64,000 nucleotides of DNA. Origin: Platanthera guangdongensis (taxonomy: Eukaryota > Streptophyta > Magnoliopsida > Asparagales > Orchidaceae). Position numbers and translations under genes: made by a program. Of this stretch, positions 32,525 through 43,758 are shown in pieces. How positions within the stretch are numbered: position 1 is the first letter of the stretch; every line of letters begins with the position of its first letter. The notes beneath the pieces were generated by a model. The model was not told where the DNA came from, made no database searches, and saw only the letters and a list, made by a program, of their open reading frames with translations. The DNA lies in the NCBI GenBank assembly GCA_039583875.1, contig CM077147.1, positions 163,493,866 to 163,557,865 of the forward strand, read 5' to 3'.

Positions 32525-33095
32525 TACTCGAGTGAAAAGATAACTACTCTAGTACAATGATGAGTACTCGAGAGGACAATGTCAGACAACTCGAGAAGGA
32601 GTCCATCAGAAAATTCAGAACAAAATTCATCATCACTCGAGTGGAAAAAGATTACTCGAGTGCTAGAAGTATTACTCGAGTGGTGGAGATGAACTACTTG
32701 AGAAAAAAGACTTGGAGAAAATTCTGGAAGATGATACTGATCACTCGAGTACTGAATCTAGGCTACTCGAGAAGAAAGCAGACTTCTCGAGTACATAAAC
32801 TTCACTACTCGAGTAGGTTTGATTCTCATGAGAACTTTCGTTCTATAACTCGAGTCAAATGGCTTATCTACTCAAGTGGATAAATTGACTACTCGAGTAT
32901 TATAATTGGAATATTTCTGAGATGAAATTCTGTCAACTCGAGAAAGAGAAGAAGTCTACTCGAGTAATGGACTTGTCCACTCGAGAGTTAGATTCAAATC
33001 ACTTGAGAGCCATTTCCTTTACTCGAGATACAAACTAGACTTCACGAGTATAACTAAGGGTTCTACTCGAGTACTAAAAATTCTACTCGAGTGAA
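32525..33095 (-). repeat. ACTCGAGT motif array in the SIRE-E LTR
   Basis: About 18 CTCGAG cores, most within ACTCGAGT or ACTCGAGA, spaced 10-50 bases apart, plus degenerate copies (CTCAAG, CTTGAG). The right LTR holds the matching array at 42860-43435. Confidence 0.9.
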
Positions 33096-33420
33096 ACACT
33101 TGGAAAAATTAAGTTTATGAAGATTTTCCTTCCTTCAATGGAATCAGCAACATGTCTTTCTCCAACAATCCTAGTGCTTGAAAAATGAAGTGTGTCCCAA
33201 TAGAGAGGCTACACATAAGTCAACACTATGGATCACACAATGAGGGATTACATTGTATGGTCCTGTATTTGGTGACCCATTGTAGACTGACATTGGTCTA
33301 CACTTGGCAATTTAGTCTTGCAAACACATAACTCAAACAATACATCAAATACAACTTAATTCATCTTAGTTTAAGGGTGACTTCACCAAATCTAGGTTAT
33401 TGTGGATACGATACCCAACA

Positions 33421-33434
33421 ATCTCCCCCTATTT
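33421..33434 (-). promoter_or_regulatory. SIRE-E polypurine tract
   Basis: Minus strand AAATAGGGGGAGAT next to the LTR start TGTTGGG. Confidence 0.85.
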
Positions 33435-33679
33435 GTAGAAGTCAGAACACTCTACACTAAGGTGAATTATATAAATAAATAAAGAGCTAGATATATAGGA
33501 GAGAAAACAAAATAACAAGCACAAAGATTATAAGCAAAGAGTAGATTAACAAAATTAAGGATGTATATAAATAGAATTGTCCAAAAATCATTTCTACACA
33601 ATTCTCATCCACTCTTTTATAACTTTCTTCAATCTTAAGCTTGATGTTGCTGTTGTTGTTACTGTTTATCCTTCTTTTC
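33435..33679 (-). mobile_element. SIRE-E 3' untranslated region
   Basis: AT-rich sequence between ORF3 and the polypurine tract with no supported coding frame. Confidence 0.6.
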
Positions 33680-36020
33680 TTATTGCCTCCTTTGATAACT
33701 GTATGGCTTTGGGTAGAACTTGTGAGGTTTTGGAGGTGCAATATGATTGTTTCTTCTATGTTCTCTATCATAGAGTCTTCTCTTGGTTATAGATTTCTCA
33801 TACAAGTCCCATTCTTGGGAGCTGTAATAATCATGTCTATTCTCATTGAAGTCCAAGAATAACTTGAGAGTATCAAGGATAAGTGACTTAGGGGAATGGC
33901 TCCAGATCTCTGCAGATTTGGGAGCTTTCCTTTTCTCTGCTTCTGGAACTGGAATGGATCTGTTGGTAAAAGCTCCATCACCATACTTCCTTTTCTTTAG
34001 TATATGAATTTCAGGAGGAGCTTGAAGAAATATATCTGCTGGATCTGATTCCCAAACCTGAGTATAAGATTCTGGAGGAAGGGCTTCAAAGCTTTCAGGT
34101 CTTGGAGAGAAAGTAGGCTGGGGGATTGGAACTGGTGTAAGAGGAGCTAGGGGATTCAGATGATGAGGAATAATGTTTGGATCTGCTTGAAAATCAGGGA
34201 ATATCTGGTTGTGCATCCACATAGCTGTATCATAGGTATGAAATGTTACACTGTGGATCTGATTCTGCACATCATCATGAATTTCCTTTAGCTTTGCTTC
34301 CCAGAGGGTTTGCTTGGCAGCATCTGATTTCTCTAAGAATTCTTTGACTAGAGTCTTCCCCTTTCTGACTTCTACAGTTAGATCATTTATAACATCTTCT
34401 TTGAAAGTGCCCACTTCGTCACAGATCTTGAAGGTGTGCTCTTGGGCCAGCTTTTCTAACTGTATCTGATTTTGAGCAAGAGTAATAGATTGTTCCATTG
34501 CTTTGCCAACACTGGTGATAGTGTGATCCAATGCTTTTCCACCTATTTGAATAGTTGTCTGAGCTCATCCATATTGTGCTGAATTTCAGCAAATCCTCTG
34601 CCCATCTTTTTTTCAAGAGCAGTAACTTTCTCAGTGATAACTTTGAAGGAGTCATCAAAATATTTTCTTTGTTCATATGTTCAATCTTACTGATTAGATC
34701 ATTTGTAGCAGGAGGTGGAGTTGCAATCTGAGGAGCTGGAGGAGGAGGAGGAACAGTCCATGGAATAACTTCTTTAATTATTACTGAGCTCTTAGCTCTG
34801 GTTGTGTGAATCAGAACATCTCCTTCTTCAACAATGAAGGTGGGAAGAGGGAAATCCAAGCTCTTCAAAGGAGCTTCAACTGGTTCTGGGGTCTGTTCTT
34901 TCTCATTAGAAATCAATAATGGTTCATCCTGCTCTTTGTCAGTAGCAGGGGATTTTGGAACAGGGGATCTTGGAGATGGAGTATGAGTGGGTGATGGTAA
35001 TGGTGTTGGTTGCTTGGATGGTTTAGTAGGTTTTTCTTTCTGGAGGGGAGGAAGAGGCTCTTCAGAGCTTGATTCTTCAATCATCTGATTGATAGCTTCT
35101 TCTATAGAGAGAATGGTGTATTGTACCTGAGCATCTGAGGGAGTATCTTCGGGAGTGGTTGGATGGAGAGAAGTAACAGTAGGTGGAGTAGGAATTTTGT
35201 CTTCTAGAACAGAAGGAGCAGGCTCCCCCTCAGCAGCTGCACCAGATGTGCTTGCAATATGAGGTGGAGAGGGAGATGGAGTCCTGTCCTCTACAGCTGG
35301 ATGATCATGGGATCTAGCAGACTAGGCAGGATTCAGTAACTTTAATTCCCATCTCTGAATGGAAGAGATGGATACTTTCTTCATGTGGTGAAGGGTTGTG
35401 CCTTTGGAGAAATCAAAAACTTCAGGATTGATCTCATGTAGCATCAAAGAAATTATCCTGGCATATTTAGGAGCTGTGATGCTCTCCCTGATCTTATCAA
35501 GAATCAACATTCTAAACTAAAACCTCTTTCTGTAGATGATGGATGTCATTATATCAATCATATTAAGTGAGATGTCTCTTATAGAACTAGTCTTGCATAG
35601 GAGAATTTTTCCAACGATGTCCACCAGGAACTTGCTTTCTGGGTTGAGGTCTGATCGACGAATGGTAAGAACTTCTGGTGAAAGTCCACAGAACATGCAA
35701 GCTCTGTCAGAGTCTTCATGACTTAGATATTCTTCTTCATCAAGTACGGGTAGCCGAAGAAGATTGGAGACAGAGGTTTTGGTAAGTTTTATCTTGATTC
35801 CCTTGACTGTAGACTTGAGGACCTTGCCATTTCTCCTTACTTTGATGTTTGTAAAGAATTCTTCAACTTCTGGAAATAGGATTTTGCATGGTTGCCGGAG
35901 AAAGAATGTTAAGCCGGCGGTGTCGAGAAGAATGAGGAGATTTTTGAAATCATCTGACAGTTCGACAATACCGGCGGTGATAAGTTTAGAACCAATCCCA
36001 ATCTTTGAATGCAGTGCCAT
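33680..36020 (-). pseudogene. SIRE-E ORF3 (env-like position), nearly intact
   Basis: About 780 codons from ATG 36020 to the stop at 33680, with a stop at 35517, a second near 35319 and a frame change at about 34550. Residues 1-165 form the helical domain (GIVELSDDFKNLLILLDTAGL, KSTVKGIKIKLTKTSVSNLLRLP, KFLVDIVGKILLCKTSS), continuing as LDKIRESITAPKYARIISLMLHEINPEVFDFSKG and HHMKKVSISSIQRWEL. A Pro/Thr/Ser-rich linker follows (35320-34700), then a likely coiled coil (AMEQSITLAQNQIQLEKLAQEH) and a basic C-terminus. There is no signal peptide or membrane segment. SIRE-B has the closest N-terminal domain in the window. Confidence 0.8.
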
Positions 36021-36045
36021 GATCCAGAGAGTTGTGAGAAATTCA

Positions 36046-36066
36046 CTGCGGGGAAGAAGATGATGG
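36046..36066 (-). promoter_or_regulatory. Candidate 3' splice site before SIRE-E ORF3
   Basis: Minus strand CATCTTCTTCCCCGCAG, 25 bases before the ORF3 ATG. Confidence 0.45.
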
Positions 36067-36160
36067 CATGCTCCGCGTCAGTCGGCGTAAGACGAAAGGG
36101 CTTTCTCTTTTCTCGAGTGAGAGGGATTTGAATTCGTGTAGAAAATGAAATTCGGTTTTT

Positions 36161-36174
36161 CTATTTATATAACC
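36161..36174 (-). promoter_or_regulatory. Internal TATA box upstream of SIRE-E ORF3
   Basis: Minus strand GGTTATATAAATAG, a near-ideal plant TATA element about 145 bases before the ORF3 ATG and about 120 bases downstream of the ACTCGAGT array. Confidence 0.65.
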
Positions 36175-36289
36175 ATAATTATTCGATGATTAAAGAGTAA
36201 ATTAAAGGAACATACCTTAGGAATTGGCGGTATAATCTTCGGATTGCGAATAAAGAAATTTGAATAGAATTTGAGAAAAAATCTTCTTG

Positions 36290-36476
36290 ATACTCGAGTG
36301 GACTGGCAGTACTCGAGTGAGATTATGAAAGTACTCGAGTGATATCTTCATACTGCTCGAGTGGGAACTCAGTACTCGAGTAGTGTTACTCGAGTGACTT
36401 GCAGAGTACTCGTGTAGTGTTACTCGAGTGGCTTGCGAAGTACTCGAGTAACTTTCTTCTTACTCGAGTCATTAAG
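36290..36476 (-). repeat. ACTCGAGT array in the SIRE-E pol-ORF3 spacer
   Basis: Nine CTCGAG cores in 187 bases, the same palindrome that fills this element's LTRs. There are none between 36480 and the end of pol. Confidence 0.9.
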
Positions 36477-36547
36477 TAGGAATTTTGAGAAAGTTCAACT
36501 TTTGATGTATTCCTTGATCTCTAAGCTATGTTGTGAGTCCACCTTCT

Positions 36548-38407
36548 CTAATCGTCTTTGTTGAGCATTCCAAGTTCTATTTTGAAGAATGAGAACTTGG
36601 CCTCATCCAGCGGCTTCGTGAATATGTATGCAATCTGCCTGTCAGTTGGGACATATTGTAGATCGATGTCCCCATACTCCACATGCTCCCAAATGAAGTG
36701 GTACCGCAGATCTATGTGCTTTGTCCGGCTGTGAGAGACTGGGTTGTTGGCTATTGCAATCACGCTGGAAGAGTCTCAAAACAAAGGAATGTTTTGAAAC
36801 TTCATGTTATAGTCTTCAAACTGGTTCTTTATCCATAACAACTGTGCATAACAACTGCCTATAGATATATACTCTGACTCAATCATTGAGATTGCAACAC
36901 AGTTCTGCTTCTTACTACTCCAGGAAATGAGCCTTCTTCCAAAGAATTGGCAAGTCCTGGTAGTGCTCTTCCTGTCGTCTTTGCTACCAGCAAAATCTGC
37001 ATCTGAAAAACCGATTAGTTCGCTATCATTACTTCTTGGGTACCATAAGCCAAGATTTGGTGTACCTTTAAGGTATCTCAAAATCCACTTTGCAGCAGCG
37101 TAGTGAGATTCCATAGAGTTCACTTGAAATCTAGCACATACATATGTTGAGAACATTGCCTAGTCTACTGGCAGTAAGGTAGAGCAAGGATCCAATTATG
37201 CTTTTGTATTTGGTTTCATCAAAAGGTTTCCCTTTCTCATCCTTGTCCAGAGACATAGCTGATCCCATTGGAGTCCTCATAGAGGTTGCGTTCTCCATTC
37301 TGAATTTCTTAATTAGCTCCTTGGTGAACTTACTCTGCGAGATAAAAATTTCATCTTCAGATTGTTTCACTTGAAGCCCTAAGAAATACTTCAGCTCTCC
37401 TATACTGCGCATTTCAAACTTCCCTTGCATAAGTTTTGAAAACTTCTTGCAGAGGTTGTCGTCAATAAAGCCAAAGATAATGTCGTCGACATAGATTTGC
37501 ACTAGCAAAATCTTGCCTTTTATTTCCCTAAGAAATAATGTCTTATCTATCTTTCCCCTTGTGAACTTGTTATCAAGAAGAAAGGTAGACAACGTCCCAT
37601 ACCAAGCTCGAGGAGCTTGTTTTAAACCATATAAAGCTGTAGATAATAGATAAACATAATTAGGAAAGTTGGAGTCAATGAAACCTGGAGGTTGTTCCAC
37701 ATACACCTCATCCTTTATGTCATCATTAAGGAAGGCAGACTTCACGTCCATCTGATAGACAGTGAAGCCCTTAAGAGCGACATATGCTAGGAATAACCTG
37801 ATTGCCTCCAGCCTTGCCACTGGAGCGTACGTCTGGTCAAAGTCGATTCCTTCTTCTTGGCGATATCCTTTGGCGACAAGTCTGGCCTTGTTCTTTATGA
37901 TCATTCCATCCTCATCCATCTTGTTCCTGTAGACCCACTTTGTCCCGATGACATTCTTACCTTTGGGTCTTGGAACAAGTTTCCATACTTGACAATGCTT
38001 GAACTGATTTAGTTCTTCTTCCATTGTCATTACCCATGATGCGTCTGAGTTTATTTCCTTAAACTTCTTCGGTTCAAACTGTGAGAGAAAAATTAAATAT
38101 AAATTCTCGTTAGTTGTACCTCTATGAGTTCTGACACCATCCCGGGATCGATTTGGTCCATTGGGTGATCATTTAGATGTCTGAGCTCTAGAGTCCTTGC
38201 ATCTGGAGCTTCTTCTGCAATCACCGGAGTGACTTCATCAACTTGGATGATTTCTTCATCTTGATCATCAACCTCTCCAATCGGGGTTGGAGTGGTGATC
38301 TTGATGAACTTTTCACCTTTTTCTTCAATCGGCTCATCCAAGTTTAGTTCTTTCATCTTTGAACCTGCATCTTCAATGAACACACTAGAAGAGTTGCTTT
38401 GCAGCAA
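36548..38407 (-). pseudogene. SIRE-E reverse transcriptase and RNase H
   Basis: [71 protein letters not shown] and the catalytic [13 protein letters not shown], all in one open frame (38030-37131). A frameshift near 37150 leads into RNase H: DADFAGSKDDRKSTTR, RRLISWSSKKQNCVAIS, and SRTKHIDLRYHFIWEHVE with FTKPLDEAKF. A stop also lies near 36770. The part from 38407 to 38093 is the acidic linker following integrase. This is the best preserved RT in the window. Confidence 0.92.
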
Positions 38408-39350
38408 GCTCGTCTCATCAAATACAACATGAATGGATTCTTCTACAACCAGAGTTTTTCTATTAAATATCCTATATGCCTTACTATGGCTACTATACCC
38501 TATGAAAATACCTTAAAACTCTTTTCGCTAAATTTGGTAGTGTGATACTTCCCATTGTTAAAGGCGAAGCACTTACAACGAAAGATTCTAAAATATGCAA
38601 CAGTCGGTTTCTTGCCCTTTAGAAGTTCGTAAGTTGTCTTATTGTGGTTCTTGTTTATGAGAGCTCGATTTTGCACGTGGCATGCAGTGTTGACGGCTTC
38701 AGCCCAAAAGTATTCCGGTAGTGAGGCATCACTCAACATGCTCCTGCGGGCCTTTATGAGTCTTCTATTCCTTCTTTCAGCCACTCTGTTCTGTTGAGGA
38801 GTATGAGGAGAGGAAAACTCATGAAAGATACCCAAGCTTTCGCAGAATTCTGTCATGGCCCCAGACTTGAACTTTGTTCCATTGTCACTTCTAATTTTGA
38901 CTACGAAACAGTTGTATTCATTCTGGACCTGCCTGACAAAATTAGTAAAGGTGTCAAAGGTATCTGACTTGTGTTTTAGAAAGAACACCCGCGCAATGTG
39001 CGAGTAATCATCAACAATAACCAATGTATAATCCTTACCTCTCAAACTTCTAACTTGCAGTGGACCGAACAAGTCCATATGAAGTAGATGTAAACATCTA
39101 TTAGAATCCTTGCCAATAACGCTTTTAAAGATAGCCCTTATTTGTTTTCCTTTTACACATACGTGACAAGGTCTATCTTTAGCGTACTTGACATTTGGGG
39201 CATCACATACTAAATTAAGTGAAAATAATTTATTAATAGTTTTGAAATTAATATGTGCTAGTCTCTTGTGTCATTGGTCACCGAGAGACTCACTATCTTT
39301 AGCCAAAAACACACTGGTGTAGAAGAGTCTATACAAATAAAATTCAAACA
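38408..39350 (-). pseudogene. SIRE-E integrase
   Basis: Zinc-binding part with CHVCVKGKQ (about 39160). Core MDLFGPLQVRSLRGKDYTLVIVDDYS, IRSDNGTKFKSGAMTEFCE and QQNRVAERRNRRL; the Gly of the usual NGVAER block is Arg. WAEAVNTACHVQNRALI and AYFRIFRCKCFAFNN follow. The core is one frame (39078-38500); the zinc-binding part is interrupted by stops. Confidence 0.88.
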
Positions 39351-39729
39351 AAATATATTCCTACTTCGAGTGCCTGATAGAATCATTTACATATTGTCAA
39401 CCTATTTCATCAAGCACTTATCTACATGGAATTCAATAATGTATCCTTTATCGCAGAGTTGGCTTATGCTTATGAGATTGTTTTCCAATCCTTCAACATA
39501 AGCCACATCTGAGAAAGATACACTACCGTTAGTGATCATACCATAGCCTTTTGTAATTCCTCGGCCTGAACCTCCAAAGATGACCTTTGGCTCGTTCAAG
39601 ACTGGAGAATAGTTCTGAAGAAGGCTACTTGTCCCGGTCATGTGTCGAGAGCATCCACTGTCCAAATACCAGATAGGAGTTTTGGTGGCCTTTTGACATA
39701 CCTGTAATCACAAATCAATTTGCCTTAGG
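39351..39729 (-). pseudogene. SIRE-E protease / GAG-pre-integrase domain
   Basis: IWYLDSGCSRHMTGTSSLL with intact DSG, followed by PKVIFGGSGRGITKGYG and VAYVEGLENNLISISQLCDKGY. A stop lies at 39402. Confidence 0.88.
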
Positions 39730-41953
39730 AATCCAAACACGCTTGGGTCCTTGGTCTCTTGTTAGAATACTCTCCCTGCGAGTATTAGCATTATAAGTGA
39801 TCTTTCTCATATTGCTAACTTGAGGAGTTGTAAAATTCTTGGAATTAAACCAGCAGTCAATGTCAAAGTGACCAATTTTGCCACAGCACCAACAGTCAAA
39901 CCTGTTGTATCTTTGCCTTATATTCTCCTACTTGACCTTTTGAGATGGTGGTCTAGCAGGGGAAGCATTCTTGGAGGAAGAAGCTTCATGGTGATGGCAA
40001 TCACATGATTTCTTCTCCTTTAGTAGCTTTTCCACAATAGGCTTGACCTTTGGTGCTTTCTTAATGTTATGACCATGATTATAAGGGCCATAGCTCTGAA
40101 GAGTAATTTCTTCATAATGTGCCTTAAAGACACTCTCACCAAAGTTTCGGGGACGAGTCCATCCTTGGTAACGTGACTTAGGCTCTACATAAGTAAGCCT
40201 AGCAAAGAGACCGTAGGACGAGTCAAGATCAAACTCGTTTGATGGAAATATGACCTTCTTGAAAGAAGTCTGATCCTGAGGGGCTTTCCCTTTTTCTTTG
40301 GCCAAAGCCTTCTTGGCCACCCAGCACCCTTGGCATTAGTTGAGAATTCAGCAATGAACGGAAGGACAGTCTTGGGCTTCAAGAAACTTTCAACAAGTTT
40401 CTTTTCAGCAGCAAGTTGTTCTTACAACTCTTTGATGATCATCTCCTTGAAGTCTAGGTGCTTGAGAGCCTTATTATATTCTTCAATAGCAGTATTGAAG
40501 TTCTCTTTAAGTGAGTCCGCCTTAGCGACTTCCTCTCTCAAAGTGCTCTCATCAGCCTTTAGAGACTTTATCACTTTAGCTTGGGTTTTCACGACTCGTC
40601 GACATTTTTCGTAAGCCTTGATTAACTCCTTGTACTGGGACATGAGTTAAGACTTATTGTCAGAAGAGCTGTCCTCATGATCATGTTCAAAAACATCAGA
40701 TTCAGAAAAAGGAGTGTGAGAATTTACCTTCCACGTGAACTGGGGTTCTTATTCATCATCAGTATGAGTCATAAGCCCAAAGTAGGCTTCCTCTTCTTCA
40801 CTCGACTCAGATGAGTCAGAGTCGCTAAGAGTCTTACCCTTCTTGGCTATTAGGCTCTTTTCTATTATCTTCTTATTGTAAGAAGATTTCTTTTCCTCTC
40901 TCTTTCCACCCTCCTTCTTGTGGGGGCAGTCAGCAATAACGTGACCTGGCTTATTGCAGTAATAACAAACGATGTCAGTCGAAATATGTTTGTTCTGTTT
41001 AGTGGTATACTTGTCATGGCTGCCTGTGCCTTTTCTAAGTCAATCTCCATCATGGCGTGATCTTCTGTAATAGGCATCCTTGCCTTTCCGTTGCTTCTTT
41101 TTGCTCAAAAATTTCTTGAACTGTCTAGAGAGTAGGGAGAACTCTCCTTCAGATAGTTCTGAGCCTGAGGTACTTGGCTTCGAGGTTTCTTCCTCACTTA
41201 CTTCTTATGCTGGGGGCAGGAGAGGCAGCCTTGGACTTCCTTGAGGTGTCTGCCTTAAGAGCAACAAACTTCTCCTTATATGAAGACCTGTTATTCTCTT
41301 CTTTACCTTTTCTTGAATTAATTTGTAGCTCATATGACATAAGCTTTCCGAAGAGATTTTGCGGGTCCGTCTCAGCTAGCTTTACAAATTCACGAATGGC
41401 ACAATCCTTGTTATCTCATTCCTTAGTTAGGGATCTCAAGAACTTATCGTTCAGTTCTCTGTTGGTGAAGACTCGGCAGTATACTCTTAGGTCATTGACT
41501 ATCTTGAAGAAGTTTTCAAACGTATCTGTAATGGTATCCTTGGTCCTTGTCGGAAGGCTTCATATTTCTGATTAAGAAGGGATCTTCTATCATTCCTAAC
41601 TTCTTCTGTGCCTTCCATCAAGGTGATGAGGGACTGCCACATTTCCTTAGCGGACTGGCAGTGGATCAGATTCTGTAGCATCGAGTCATCAACTGCACTT
41701 GCTATAATATTTTTGGCCATCTTGTCTAAAAAGACAAGTGCAATCTCATTTTTGTCGAGATCCATCAACTTCTTAGGAACATTCTTTGTTGGATCTATAG
41801 TGGAGACGGTCATAGGAATGTAAGGACCTTCTTCAAAAATCATTAAGATGCTTGGATCTGCAGCTTCCATGAAAATTTGAACCTCTCTTTCCACATGAGA
41901 AAGTTGTTCTTTGTACACAAGGGAAGCTTAGCAAAATCCTTAGCCTTGTCCAT
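39730..41953 (-). pseudogene. SIRE-E gag with two zinc knuckles
   Basis: ATG at 41953 (MDKAKDFAKLPLC). A frameshift at about 41890 leads into EAADPSILMIFEEGPYIP, VFLDKMAKNIIASAVDD and AKEMWQSLITLMEGTEEVRNDRRSLL. The middle is frame-shifted. A first CCHC knuckle, CYYCNKPGHVIADC, is at about 40930-40975. A helical segment follows (40643-40422; AYEKCRRVVKTQAKVIKSL), probably a coiled coil. A second knuckle, CWCCGKIGHFDIDC, is at about 39855-39895, just before protease. Both knuckles keep all four ligands. Confidence 0.82.
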
Positions 41954-42018
41954 GCTTGAATAACTCAGAACACAACTTAGGTCAGATCTGATCAAGGTGT
42001 TAAACTTTTAATGATCAA

Positions 42019-42034
42019 CCTCCCTCTGATACCA
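42019..42034 (-). promoter_or_regulatory. SIRE-E primer binding site (tRNA-iMet)
   Basis: Minus strand TGGTATCAGAGGGAGG, two bases from the 5' LTR; it matches the initiator tRNA-Met complement at most positions. Confidence 0.88.
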
Positions 42035-42036
42035 AA

Positions 42037-43758
42037 TGAAAGAGTTCAGTTGTCTACCTAAATCACCTAGAGGTGGTGAATAGGTGAGTTGTGCGTCTTT
42101 TTGTGGAATAAAAAATAGCGATCTGTGCACAAAAATAATCAAGCAATCACAGAGGACACAAAGATTTATAGTGGTTCTCCAACCTTGGGTACATCCACTT
42201 TCCACTCACCGATCTAGCAAAGCACTAGACTTGTCTACTCCACTATCTCGTATTGAAACCAATCCTACGCCTCGGAACAAAGTTCCTACAACTCGATCCA
42301 CAACACAGATCTACACTCGGAAGATGAAGACTTCCTACAAATCGGAGAACAAAGCTCCTACACTGGGGGAGTAATCTCCTACAAGAATAAAATGAGAGTA
42401 TGAAATACAAACAACAATATTTCTCAGATCTGAAAATTTCGGCTAAGGTCTTCTTCCTTTGAACTTTGCGGCATTATCAGAAATAATTTGAAGAAGATAC
42501 TCGGCTAGATCCTGATCTGAAACTTCTTGACTCTCACAATCCGAGAGATGATGAAGAGTTGAAGAATAATCTCAATCTGCAAGTTAACTGATCTGAATCT
42601 TCTTGAACAAAAGCCCTGGGCGATTTGCACGATGAAGAGAGGCGGTGGCTTCCATTTTTGGAAAGAGAAAAATGGATTCAGAGTACTTAGAATATTTCTT
42701 TCCAGCGCTTCTTAGGGTTAGTCAAATTGACAAGACCTTATATAAGATCTTCCTAACGGTCATAATTAGCATTAATGAACTCCACATGGACCAATCACGT
42801 CAAGTCATTTGAAAATCCCGTCAGTTTAGTTCTTAGCGAATTTTCTGAAAAAACTGACTGAATTGCTCGAGTGAAAAGATAACTACTCGAGTATAATGAT
42901 GATTACTCGAGAGGACAATGTCAGACAACTCGAGAAGGAGTCCTTCCGAAAATTCAGAACAAAATTCATCATCACTCGAGTGGAAAAAGGTTACTCGAGT
43001 GCTAGAAGTATTACTCGAGTGGTGGAGATGAACTACTCGAGAAAAAGACTTGGAGAAAATTCTGGAAGATAATACTGATCACTCGAGTACTGGATCTAAG
43101 CTACTCGAGAAGAAAGCAGACTTCTCGAGTACATAAACTTCACTACTCCAGTGGGGTTGATTCTCACGAGAACTTTCCTTCTGTAACTCGAGTCAAAAGG
43201 CTTATCTACTCGAGTGGTTAAATTGACTACTCGAGTATTATACTTGGAATATTTCTGAGAGGAATTCTGTCAACTCAAGAAAGAGAAGAAGTCTACTCGA
43301 GTAATGGACTTGGCCACTCGAGAGCTAGATTCAAATCACTCGAGAGCCATTTCCTTTACTCGAGATACAACTAGACTTCATGAGTATACTAGGGGTTCTA
43401 ACTACTCGAGTACTAAAAATTTTACTCGAGTGAAACACTTAGAAAAATTAAGTTTATGAAGATTTCCTTCCTTCAATGGAATCAGCAACATATCTTTCTC
43501 CAACAATCCTAGTGCTTGAAAAATGAAGTGTATCCCAATAGAGAGGCTACACATGAGTCAACACCATGGATCACACAATGAGGGATTACATTGTATGGTC
43601 CTGTGTTTGGTGACCCATTGTAGACTGATATTGGTCTACACTTGGTAATTTAGTCCTGCAAACACATAACTCAAACAATACATCAAATACAACTTAATTC
43701 ATCTTAGTTCAAGGGTGACTTCACCAAATCCAGGTTATTGTGGATACGATACCCAACA
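42037..43758 (-). repeat. SIRE-E 5' LTR (right)
   Basis: Collinear with 31704-33420 and in the same orientation; 1722 against 1717 bp. TATA at 42737-42746 and CTCGAG array at 42860-43435. Confidence 0.95.

Larger units (their letters stand above)
31704..33420 (-). repeat. SIRE-E 3' LTR (left)
   Basis: TGAAAGAGTTCAG ... ACCCAACA. Contains the LTR-end hairpin (31730-31755), a TATA box (32398-32407, CTTATATAAG) and an array of about 18 CTCGAG cores (32525-33095). Confidence 0.95.
31704..43758 (-). mobile_element. SIRE-E: complete copia SIRE-type retrotransposon
   Basis: 12,055 bp with two LTRs, inserted in SIRE-C integrase. Minus-strand order: 5' LTR, tRNA-iMet primer site, gag with two zinc knuckles, protease, integrase, RT/RNase H, spacer with ACTCGAGT array, ORF3, polypurine tract, 3' LTR. 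Flanks are TGTAA (31699-31703) and TGTAT (43759-43763), a 5-bp duplication with one later change. The LTRs differ at roughly 20-25 of the first ~260 aligned bases by eye, more than those of ATH-D. Its sequence is clearly distinct from A, C and F, with its own motif family. Confidence 0.93.

Noticed and set aside
32525..33095. CRISPR-like array
   Set aside because: The repeats are only 6-8 bases, spacing is irregular, no cas genes are present, and the same array occurs in both LTRs of a plant retrotransposon.
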